Shown here: positions 1 through 11,500 of the stretch, piece after piece | How positions within the stretch are numbered: the first letter of the stretch is position 1 | Layout: every line of letters begins with the position of its first letter | Source: Serinus canaria | Taxonomy: Eukaryota > Chordata > Aves > Passeriformes > Fringillidae | Direction of reading: 5' to 3' | Length of the DNA: 64,000 bases | NCBI RefSeq assembly: GCF_022539315.1 | Contig: NC_066317.1 | Coordinates: forward strand, 47,657,935-47,721,934 | Program-made: the position numbers and the translations under genes | Notes under the pieces: generated by a model | The model's database searches: none | Told to the model about the DNA's origin: nothing | The model's input: only the letters and a program-made list of their open reading frames with translations

Positions 1-1508
1 ATTTTTCTTCATATATACGGCATTTTATAGAAGAAAAAATGGTTTTGGAACTTGCTGGTTTTAGAGATTTTGTAAAAACTTTGTAGCTTTTAAGACAGCA
101 GAACTTTAATGGTGATAACCACAGTGGAAATAAAATGGTGTGTTATACCCAGTATGACAAAAGGGTGGATTCTTCACTATTGAAATAACAATGCTTTAGA
201 TGGTAGCTTTTCAGACCCTGTAGTTACTGTGAAAACACCTTTTTTTGAGAGAGTGTAATTCCTGTGATCTTCTAGAAATGGTTCTTTATTAAAGAGATCT
301 AGCTGTCAACAAAAATAATACTCTTAGACTTTGAATTCAACATTGTGCCAAAGTAGTCTGTAAGTAGTGATAACTTGTTGTCAAAGAGGTAGTGCACCAG
401 AAGAGTTGCAATTTGACTTTTGACTCACATAAGTAAGGTATCCTGGCACAAGTGTTCTCCAGATATAAATAACTGTAGTCCTGTAGCTGATTATCTGCTG
501 GAGATTGATAGTAGGTATCTGGGTTATAGTAGCTTTCCATATTAAAATTCTGAAACCAGTTACATCTTGGCAACCTTAAAACAGTTTCTTTCCAGTTGTG
601 GGGTTTTTTCTTAAGGAAATAAAGTTCCAAGTGAAGAAAGTGTCTTTCATTTCCATTGATTGATGATGTTCAGATGAAAACTGTCAGTTCACCATTGTCT
701 TTTGGCAGACAGAGGCTAGAAGGAAAAATGGATGAAAACTACAAGAGAAGCAATGGGCTTTATGAAGCTGAAGAAAATGGAAAAATAGGCCATAAAACTA
801 AGGAAGGATATGTGATAAAAAGGGGTGAAAACCTAAGTAATTAATTATGTTGTATAGTATGTGTAGCTAGGTCAGGTAGTGTAGCAAATCAACTTCATAA
901 GTCTTTTACTAGAAACAAGGCATAACTACTTTATCATTAATTAAGTGGAACTTACTGCTTACTTTCATATTATTTGGCTTGTACTTTAAAATCACTCATT
1001 TAAAAATTACTTTCCTTGAGTTTATTCTATGAATTAGGGACTATATTCTTCTAGTCTTAGACACAGATCCTAAAAAACTAGGAATTTAACTTCTATCTAT
1101 GATGCACAGCTTATGAGAGAGAAATACTGAAAGCATTTCAAAAGCTTTCATTAATTTTATAACAACTTTGCATCTTCTGTAGCATAGTCTTTATTATATT
1201 AAAATTTGCATTACATCTGCAGGAATGTTTATTCATGCATTTGCTTTCTGTTGGTACTGTCTAGTATGGAAGCATATGAACAAGGAACTTTATGGGTTAT
1301 TTTCTTAATATTTTACTAGTAAAGACTGTGCTTTTAAATATAGATGCACAGAAAAGAAACAGAAAAAAAAACAACATAGAATTCTTTGTAGGCATTTTTT
1401 GTTAGGTTTAACACCGTATGTTTTGACCCATTACAGTAAACAAGTTGCATTTAATTTCAGAAAAAGGTGTCACTACATAGAATAGAAGAAAAATTTTATT
1501 GTGGACTT

Positions 1509-1578
1509 AGGAAAAAAATCAACTGCCTGGGTCTGTCTTTCTAAGGAAAAAAATCAACTGCCTGGGTCTGTCTTTCTA
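1509..1578. repeat. Perfect 35-bp tandem duplication (2 copies)
   Basis: Bases 1509-1543 are repeated without a mismatch at 1544-1578. The unit begins AGGAAAAAAATCAACTGCC and ends TCTTTCTA. Perfect identity in non-coding DNA suggests a recent local duplication, or an assembly artefact. Confidence 0.95.
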
Positions 1579-2952
1579 CTACATTGATATAAATCAAGTT
1601 GATACTTCTGTGTATCAACTTAATACATAATAATAAATAAACGATTGAAATATACTTTCAAAATATTTTAAACAACTTATGCTATTTTCTGTTTAACCCA
1701 GATGAAGTTTGCATAAGTTTTTAAAAGTAAATGCCAAGTCTGTCCATATTTGATAAATGCTTTGCAGGTGTATTTTCTTTTTTCTCTGAAACTCTTCAAT
1801 ACACAGAAAACTGTTCTGTGACACTGAAAAAAATGTATTTTTAATCTTCAGGAAATTGCCAGAAATTTCCATGTTTAATCATATTGTTTATAATAACTGC
1901 ACAAATAAATGAAGCTGTGATTAAATTGTTCTGTGTTTTTATATCTGTGTAGTCCTTTTTCAATTACTGTTTTAACTAATGAAATTTCTGCAACTTACAT
2001 CACCTAATAAGAGCAGCCTCCATTCATATGTTAGGAGGCTGTAAAGCTGTGAGAACCTTCCATTAGTGCTTCCATCCTTGCAGTTAAAAGGTCTACTTTT
2101 TCTTTAAGTCCTCCTAAAAAAAGCAGAATAATTTTTGAATTATAAAAATAGATACATTTCTAAACTAATATGATTATCTCTTTCTTGAAAAAATCTGGCT
2201 ATGGTCTGAGTTGCAAACCTGTAATTGAGGAGGGGTGAAAAACAAATCAATCTGTTGTGTATTTCACACTAGTAATGCTCCTTGTTACTGTTTTGTGCTC
2301 TGAATAGTTAGGCCTCTTTTTCTTACACCTATATGATTAATAAGATATCTTAGAATAATAATACTTAACTTGAATAAGAAGTATGACATGGATACTAAAG
2401 CAAAAGTTCAGTATCCACAGAACTTTTTAATTTATTGTCATACTGTAGACAATGCACTGTAAAGTTCTCCAGAGCACCATCTGTTTCTGCTCTGTCTGAC
2501 CCAGGGGATTTATAAAACTACTGGCGGAAATTTGAGTTAAGGTAGAAGCATGTATTTTACAGAATTTAAGATCATTTGATTGAGTCTTGTGAAAAACAGT
2601 AATATTTCTTTTGGGGAGATTTAGCTGCACTGTGTAGAAAAGGTGTATTAGAATATACTATATTGACAACATTGGTTTCTTAAATATTGCTTCTCTCCAT
2701 ATTTTGCCAAGTATCTGCTTATATTAAATCATGCTTATTAAAATATTAGATATGCATCCTTTAATGCCTTTACTACACTGGGGTTTTTTTACACAAAAAC
2801 ACACCAAATAATGTTTTTGAAAATGTAGATACTTCGGTCTCTAATGAAAAGGTCTTCTCGATTAGGATGCTTGTCTAAAGTTTGATCCAAAAGTGGGAAT
2901 TGGTTTTACTCTAATGTAGAGCAAAGCCTACAAAGCAAAGTGTTCAGGATAG

Positions 2953-4000
2953 ATTACAATCATAAAACAGTTGAGCAGGTCTCTGAAGGTCTTCTGGTCT
3001 AATATTTCTGACACTACTCCGAGTTGCCCCAGACTGTGTCCAGACAGCTTTTGAGTGTTACCAAGGATGGAGACACTACAACATTTCTGAACAACCTTTG
3101 TCCCTGTTTAATCCCTGATAGTTAGAAAGGTTCTCTTAATGTTCAGATTCAAGTTTCAGTTTGCTCTCCTTGTCTCTTGAGCCATGACAGGGCTCCACTG
3201 GAAATAGCCTGGCTCTGTCTTTGCACCTTCCACTCAGGGTGAGAGATCCCCCTAAGCCTTCTCTTAGGCTATAATCCCACCTGTCTCAGGTTTCTGTCCT
3301 GTATGAGAGACTCTTCAGGACATTGGACTAATTTCAGTATATCTGTGTTTCTTGTACTGGGGACCCAGAACTGGAGACTTCCCTAGGTGTGTCTTCATCA
3401 GTGCTGAGTAGAGGGGACTGCCTTCCTCTCTGCTGGCGATACTTTGTCTAATGAAGCCAAAAGATACCATTCACTTTCTTTGTCACAAGGGCCCATTTCT
3501 GCCTCATTTCAACTTGGTGTCCATTGGGACCAAGTCTTTTTCTGCCAAGCTGCTTTCCACCTGGGTGGCCCCCAGGATATATTGCTGCCTGGGGTTGTTC
3601 CTTCCTATGTGCAGGATTTTGCATTCCTCCTTGTTCAACTGCATGAGGTTCCTGTCAGCCCATTTCTTCGGCCCTTTGAGGTTTCTCTGGATGGCAACAC
3701 AATCCTCTACTGCATTTACCACTCCTCCCCCCATTTTGTGTCAGTAGCAAACTTCCTGAGGGTACACTTTGCCTCTCATCCAAATCTTTAATGAAGATGT
3801 AAAATGAAACTGGACCCAGTATTGACCCCTGGGGTATACTTTCAGTTACAGGCCTCCAGCCAGCCTGACACTGATCACCAGCTGCCATTCAGGCCGTTTT
3901 CAGTGTATCTCACAGTCCTTCATCCAGCCCATACATCTGCAGCTTCTCTGTTAGGATGTTAGAGGTCTTGCATCCTGCTGGGTTGTCCCTCCAGCTGTAA
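2953..4000 (-). mobile_element. CR1 LINE fragment, inverted, 3' portion
   Basis: Read on the - strand, this is the decayed 3' half of a CR1 non-LTR retrotransposon. The reverse-strand frame at 3504-3734 encodes a stretch with CR1 reverse-transcriptase C-terminal features ([20 protein letters not shown], then ESSLAEKDL). The frame is broken by stops and shifts on both sides. The low end (about 2953-3000) resembles the CR1 3' terminus in reverse complement (TCATAAAACAGTTGAGCAGG, GAAGGTCTTCTGGTCTA). The copy is 5' truncated near 4.0 kb, as is usual for CR1, and lies antisense in an ATP8A1 intron. The family is clear; the exact limits are approximate. Confidence 0.88.
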
Positions 4001-7000
4001 AAGGTGCTAGTTGTCTCTTGCACTTTTAAAAAACAGCTGCATATTTTTTAATAACTTTTGCAGAATACAGCATAATAAATAAATTTAAATGGTTGTATAT
4101 TTAAGAAAAATTGTCATGGTGCTTTGCCTCAGTGTTAGCAGGGAGAGTTATAAATAACGCCCCTAAAATTTGGGAAGTAATGATTTCTCTAAATTCCTCC
4201 AAACAAGAGCATTACTGTGCCATGCTTTTAAGAAAACCTGGCAGGTAACTGAGTTGGCAATCTGTATTTCAAAAAATTGCTTTGAGCTCTGTATAGTAAG
4301 CAAATACCAAAGTCTATCAATTCTCACTTCATTATCACAAAACTTGTGGAATATAGTCATTCTTCATTGGCTAATACCTAGGGTAGCTGGTTTTTCTTGT
4401 CTGTTTGGGGGTTATTTTGGCTTTGTTTTTTTTCTGTTGCACTGCTTTTTTACCAGTCTGGATTAAACTATTATTCAAATTCTGTGTCTTCATTTCAGGG
4501 GAAATAACTGGTGTACTAAATATTCAAGAACATGGAAATAATTCAACAATAAAAGCTAGACTTTTCCTTCATAGTCCAAAATATTTCTCAAGCCCATCCT
4601 CAGCAGAAGGCCCTTAGAGGCATTATCCTACATTCACTTTCAACCCCCTTCCAAGTTTTCCCAGCTTGACTTTTGAGACCTATGAATCTTTACAAAAAAA
4701 AAAAAATCAGTAATCTGTATGTCTTCCTTTCTATACCTATGTGAACATCTTGTTTAGGGAAAAAAAAGTTCAGTGTACATTTGTGGAGAATATTATTACT
4801 TTTTTTTTAAAAGTGATTTATTGATGATTTTTTTAAAATTAATCAGAGTTCATCACATAAAACATATCCATTTTAGTCATCTGTCCTCACCTGGGAGCCT
4901 AAAATTATGTTACCATTCTGATACTAACATATTTTAACTATTTAATAATTTATATTTGAAGTTTTCTTTTTGTCTTTCACTTCAGGAATCAAAAGTATTT
5001 GTCTAAGGAGTTTTTATTTTTCCGTTTAATTCCCGATAGGTAGCTCCCATTTTTACTCCTCAAACCTTCATGTTTAATTGTACTTGGTCTAGTGGCAGAC
5101 ATTTATTTGTGAGCCAGAATCTGCTATTCCCAGATATACTTCAAAGGTCCTTCTCCATATTCAGTAGTTACATTCTCATTCTCTCAAACAGGAACAGCAG
5201 AGCTGATCTTTGAACTGCCCAATTTATCTTCTCTGCTTCCAGTGGTCTGTCTTGGTTAATGTACCTAATAACCAGAGATCCCAATAGAGAGGAACTTAAT
5301 TCTTTGCAATTCTAACTAACACAGTTCCTAATTAAAAGGAGCTAAAAGTTGTTTTTCAAACTCTACATAGTAAAGAAAGACTAGAGGCAATACACAAACT
5401 TACTTGTAGGAACTTCATTGCACTGGAAGTTATACAGATCTGTTTTACTACTGCAACAGTAAGTCCTTTGGCATATATGAAGGCAAACTCATGCACATAA
5501 CTGCTACTAATGAAGTTTTTTCGGTAGGTTGAAAAGAGAAACTTTTGCTAGTTTGATGCTGTTGAGGTATTGTATAGCTTTGTAGTTTATAGGAAGGAGA
5601 TGCATACCCAGATGACACTTGAAATAGATAAACTCAAAAGGGTAAGCTTTTCTGCAGCAAGAATTTTCCACTGTTTTCAACTTTCTCTTCTTATTTTTAA
5701 AGACTTTTTAAAATCTGAGCCAGCTGTTTTGGCAGATCATTTCATAATGAGGAAAAAGCGAATATTCTCTGTTCATTCTGACATGTAATTTCCTAACACT
5801 TTATCTTCAGCAGTGCTTTAAAAGTGTTTTGCAGCCAGGATTTCTATCTGCCACTAAATCATGAAAAAGAGTATTTCTCAGCAATTATTTCTTTTTTGAA
5901 AAATGAGAACCTATATAAAAATCTAACCTTTAAAAAATGCTAATTTATTTTAGAAAGTCTTAACATTGAGCATGAATTACACATACAACAAATTATTTAT
6001 CTTCCCTGCAGGATTTGTAAGTCCTACAATAAACTGGGCTTCCCAGCTCTCATTTTGGATTACTTCTGAATTCCCCTGGGAGCCACTTTTGTGGCAGATT
6101 CCATTTGGTTTCACAAGGCCTAAAGGGGGAAGACTTGGCATAGACCACAAATCTCTCACATTAGGAACAATTTGTAAACCACAAACAGAGGCAGCCAGAG
6201 TCCGTCCCCAGAACAGGCTGCTCCTGTTAGTGCCATTGTCTGAAAGGGATTGGTTTGCCATTTCCCAGATGACCTGCCTATGTGTAGAGAGATGTGAAAA
6301 GTTAGAAACAAAAATGTTTTCTACAGAGTGAGGGGGGAGCTTTCTTGTACAGAAAGGAAGGAAATACCTCTGTGGGATTTTATTTTTTCCCCTCTTCATC
6401 CAAAAAATACAAAGAGGGCCTCTGTCTTTAATGGGAATGTCGGCTTTAAATCTTTTAGGTTTGGATTAACTCAGTAAAAGAAAAAAAATCTGACAGGCTT
6501 TCAAATATGACGCAGAAAAACTTTTTTTTTTACCTCAATTCATGTTGTTCATTTGTAAAGCCAAAGGCTGGATGGAGTGAATAGTAGGCGCCAGTTGTTC
6601 CTTCATTCATAGTTAGCATTACAATGGTCAGAATTAACATCCTAAGACCTACATTATCACTTTTGCTGTTTCACCAGCAAACATTTAATACCGGGTGGCT
6701 AACACAAGGACAGCTCTTTGCTATGTTCTTATAAAGAAAAAAAAATGTTGTTAATAATAGGAAGTCATAATCATAATTAGTTCAAAATGTGTTTTTATTC
6801 TTTTTTCTTGGATTTAAGGGAACTGTCTATCTAATTCCTGCATAATTATAAAATGTCTTGCAAAATACATTTATGATAGACATTTCTTATTAGCTCCTGT
6901 TCTAGAAAATGAGTATTTCATCAAGTACGTCACAAGTCAGGTTTTGCTTATAAAGTAACTGCTAATACGTTTTTTTCTCTAATACATTTCCTCCTGATAC

Positions 7001-8491
7001 AAAATTTTATCCTTTTTTCTCCCTTTTGAAAATATGAATTATTATATTTTGAACTTGCCACTGCTCAGTGTTTACACCTTTGCTGGCAGCTGTTGACAGA
7101 AATTAGTAGAATCTCAGGGCAATATCTACGTCCTTTTTACATAGCCATGGGAAGGTTACCACCTTTTTAAAGTACATTCTAATGCTTTCCAAAGAATCAA
7201 TGTCATTAGGAATTTGGATACAAAAACAAGGTAAATTGAACTTTTTGCTTATATGAGAATTAGTGTTTTTTCTGAAAATAATTAACTTCTTTTTCATATA
7301 TCAACATACTGGGTGTAATTCTTAAATGTTCATGTGTGCATGTTAAGAAATTAGACTTCAGGTACTGCAAACTATCTACGATTTGTCAGCTAATTAAAGC
7401 TAGTAAAATTTAGGCTTATTTATTTTACATACTGAGGCTTAACCTGTGAAAGAAATTAGTCTCCAAGTAATGAAACAAAGGATTTGAAACTACACTATAC
7501 TACTGTTGCGTAGTGATGTTACTTTCAACCTTTCTACAATCAAATTACCTCATAAAAGTATTTCTAGTACTGACTGCAATTCAAACCTCTAGTAACATGC
7601 TTCAGTAAGTATTGATTGTATTCTTTGCATCCATAATGTTATCTATCTAGACATTTGAGTGTGAATTACAAAGGTAAAGGCATTTTTTCTTTGATGTCCA
7701 TATATTGTGATGTTTGTTTTGGCCATTCAATATGTTCTAGTTTTTAGTATTTCTACAGACCAAGTTGTGAACAGAAGAAATTCCTATGTATTACATATAG
7801 TGGTATACAGAAAAAACAAATACACAGATAAAAATAATTACGTGGTTTTCAAATATTTCACCATGTATTAATGTGTTAGATCTTCATTTAACAGTATGTG
7901 GCATGTTTTCATAATTGCATAAGTAGTTGTTTCCTTATTTCTCATTTTTAAGCAATCTGTTTAAGCAATCAGAAGTCTCTGGCAGTGTGGGAACTGTGGT
8001 ACAGCGAGTTCTGTGGGAGAAAACTTTGATCCAAGTTATATTGCAGGATAATTGTAACAGTGTTCAGTATCCAAATGAAGGGTCAGAAACTGTTATATCC
8101 TGTTAGAGTAGATTACAAATTTAAAAACTATGCTCATAATGTATTGAGAAAGTTGGAAAAGGGTGGATTTTTGATAAATCTGATTTTAGTGGAAAAGCCT
8201 GAAATCAGTGGTATAGAGCAGCATTGTGGAGGGGTGATATCCTCATGCAGAGAGCTAAGCAGTGTATCTTTCTACCATTCTCTTGACATGAAATGGTGCT
8301 TATTGTTTACTGGATTTATGGTGCAACTCAGGGGATTTTAGAAAGGAGTTCAAGTTCCATTTCACATTACTCAGACTAGAATGATTCATTTAAATTTGCT
8401 TTTGATACCTCCACAAACTACTTGATATTTCTAAGATTTTTTTTTTGCTACTTCTTGTCATGACATCACATTTTGTGCATTTTCTCTTCAG

Positions 8492-8580
8492 GCAGCTATG
8501 ATGTTCAGCTCTGGAGTGTTTTGGATGGGACTTCTGTGTATTCCTATGACAGCTTTACTTCTTGATATAGTATACAAAGT
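8492..8580 (+). CDS. ATP8A1: ATP8A1 coding exon: last transmembrane helix
   Basis: 89 bases starting in phase 0 after TTCTCTTCAG and ending with two bases of a split codon before the donor GTGAGT at 8581. It encodes [20 protein letters not shown] and then ALLLDIVYK, the tenth membrane helix of the flippase. It is followed by a 388-bp intron. Confidence 0.96.
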
Positions 8581-11500
8581 GTGAGTACGGAAATGCCAGT
8601 GTTTACAGAAGAGAGTACTTTTAAATGTGTGTTCTAATTACTAATATAATAAAAAACAAATTAAGATCAATTCTGGTGATTTTATAAAATTCTTTTTTAC
8701 CATCCTTGTTTTTAAAAACTTTATTACAAGAGTTATTACTATTTTAAATGTTCAAATTATTGTAGTGTTTTATTAATAAATATTTTTTGTTTCTGATTTG
8801 CAAGAACAGATGATAAAATATGTTCTTTAAATTTTTTTTTTATATTTCTGCTTAGTTTTAAGTCGGGGGACATGGATTTATAAATTGAATATTTATATAA
8901 GTATTAAAAGTATCTGTTGTTCTACTTTCAAGAAGAGTAAGCTGGCAGTATTTTGTATCTACTTACAGAGTAAAGAGAGCTACTTACAAGACACTGGTAG
9001 ATGAAGTTCAGGAGTTGGAAGCAAAGTCTGAGGATCCTGGCGCAGTTGTGCATGGCAAGAGGTACTGTAAAAGTCTGTAGAACATTGTCTTAAAAAACAA
9101 AGCTAAATATTTTTAGCTTTATACATGTTTCAATGACAAAAGGTTATTTTTCAAAAGCTGTACAAATGAAAAGCATCTGTGGAGGACCTTCATGTCTACT
9201 GAGCCTAAGTGTTTTCTCATTGCCTTACGTAGAGGTTTTACCAAAAGCTTTAACTGATGTGTTTCTTTGTAGCTGACTGGTTTCTGGTTCTTATGTATAG
9301 AACAAGCTTGAGGTGCAATTTTAATTCTGTGGCTTTTTGCCTGTGTTAACAAACAATTAACTCACAAACAAAATAAGAAGAAAATGGATTAGAACAAAAT
9401 GAGTTTAAATCTGCATCATTTTCTAGTATAGCCGTAAACAGGGCCTAAGCACAAAAACAAAAATTAAATTCTATAAAAGTTGCTCAGTAGCATAGGAAAA
9501 AACAAAAAATGTATCTAGTATTTTCTGAAATTGAATATAACAAGCTGGTTTTGTATTTAATTCCAGTCCAAAGCAAACTAATTTGATTAACCTATATGAA
9601 GTATGTAAAATTTGTAAGACTCCACAAGAATTCCCTTGTTACATCCTCTTTCATGGACTAGGCAGATAATTTGAAAAGGGAGAAGGTAAAACTAAACAGC
9701 TGGACATTTTCTACATGTAAACTCAGCATAAAGGTGTGCACTCACTAAAATATTTCAGACTTTTTAACCCCAAGCTGAACTTGTAGCAAGCACTCACTGA
9801 ATGTATGAGATGACAAAATCCCCCTCTGCCCCCCTTCCAATTCATTAGTGCCATCTGGCTGAGCTAGAGCTTTCTTTTCTTGTCTTCATTTTCATGAGTT
9901 TTGTGAAGTCTAAAAAAAGCCAAAACTGCTGATACTTGATTTTCCTGTTCTTTCTTTTATTTGGACTGCTGTTCTTTTAGTATCTTCATGGCAAAAAGCA
10001 TAGCCAAGAAGGCTTTTTTCCTACCGAGCTATGCGCAGAAAGACACCAGGAAAAACACAGCCACTTCTTTTATTGTAGGTTCAATTTTCAGAAGGTACCT
10101 TTTGTTCTTAAAGGTACTTTAGCAATCTTATTGTATCCCTCTTCCAGTTCAGTGGGAATCAGTTTACTAGGGTTTACCAGGTTGAGATCAAGTTACATCA
10201 GACCAAGGTGATAGCTGTCATTTTTAATGGGGCAGTATCCAGCTTGTATGAGAGCTTTTACAAGAATGTTTTGTCTCTAGTTGGGTTTATCTTTCCTGGT
10301 AACAAGGAACTGGAGTTCCAAGAGGCCTGGAAGCTCATCCTGCCACCCATGGAACACCTAGTCTAGTGTGGTGGGCTACAGAAGAGGACGCACCTGCATG
10401 CAGTCTCCTCTCAGGCTCTGTCTGCTGTCTTTGTAGCAGCAGCTTCACGCTGGAAGTACTGTAGAATCCCCTAGTATGTGGCAATTCCTACTTCAAACTT
10501 ACTTTTCCTTCATCATTGCCAGACCTAACCATTGCTTGCAAGAGTAAGTTCTCTTGCTTTTAAAGTTGTCTTCCTGGGTTGGTAGATGGTGTCAGGGAGC
10601 AGAATGGTCCCCTGTTATCCAGGAGGGGGCAGTCAGAGAACTACTGAGCTGCTTGGATGTTCATAAATCTATGGGCCCAGATGGGATACATCCCAGAGTG
10701 ATGAGGGAACTGGCAGATGAGTTTGTGAAGCCGCTCTCCATCGTTTACAACAGTCCTGGCTCACTGGTGAGGTTCCAGATGGCTGAAAGCTGGCCAATGT
10801 GACACTCATTCACAAAAAGGGTGGGAATCCTGGTAACTATAGACCAGTTAGCCTGACCTCAGTACCCAGTAAGGTGATGGAACAGTTTATATTGAGTGTC
10901 ATTATGCAGCACTTACAGGATGGCCAGGGTATCAGACCCAGGCAGCACAGGTTTAGGAGGGGTAGGCTGTGTTTGACCAACCTGATCTCCTTTTATGACC
11001 AGGCGACCCAGCTGGTAGATGCAGGAAAGGCTGTGGATGTTGTGTACCTGGACTTCAGCAAGGACTTTGACACTGTCTCTCACAGCACACTCCTGGAAAA
11101 GCTGGCAGCCTGTGGCTTGGGCAGGAGCACTCTGTGCTGGGCTAGGAACAGGCTGGATGGCTGGGCCCAGAGAGTGGTGGTGAACAGTGCTGCATCCAGC
11201 TGGGGCCAGTCACCAGTGGTGTCCTCAGGGGTCTGTGCTGGGGCCAGTTCTGGTCAATATTTTTATTGATGACATGGATGAGGATGTTGAGTCTTTCATT
11301 GTAAATTTGCAGATGATACTAAGCTGGGAGCATGTGTTGATGATCTATTGGAGGGTAGGAGCGCTCTGCAGAGAGACCTGGAAAGTTTGGATAGATGGGC
11401 AGAGTCCAATAGGATGATGTTTAGTAAGTCCCAGTGCTGAGTCCTGTATTTTGGCCACAATAACCCCTGCAGCATTATAGGCTGGGGACAGTGTGGCTGG

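Larger units (their letters stand above)
1..8491 (+). other. ATP8A1: ATP8A1 intron (3' part) as seen in this window
   Basis: AT-rich DNA with no exon that I recognise. It lies directly upstream of the first visible ATP8A1 coding exon and ends in a pyrimidine-rich stretch plus AG at 8490-8491. The preceding ATP8A1 exon, which encodes the loop before the last membrane helix, was looked for by eye and not found, so it is probably left of this window. The interval holds a 35-bp tandem duplication near 1.5 kb, an inverted CR1 fragment at about 2.95-4.0 kb, and a locally less AT-rich island near 6.0-6.4 kb that is open on both strands. The rest is unremarkable. A small missed exon cannot be excluded by eye. 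Confidence 0.75.

Noticed and set aside
3444..3791. 115-codon + frame
   Set aside because: It is antisense to a CR1 coding remnant, and the recognisable protein is on the other strand.
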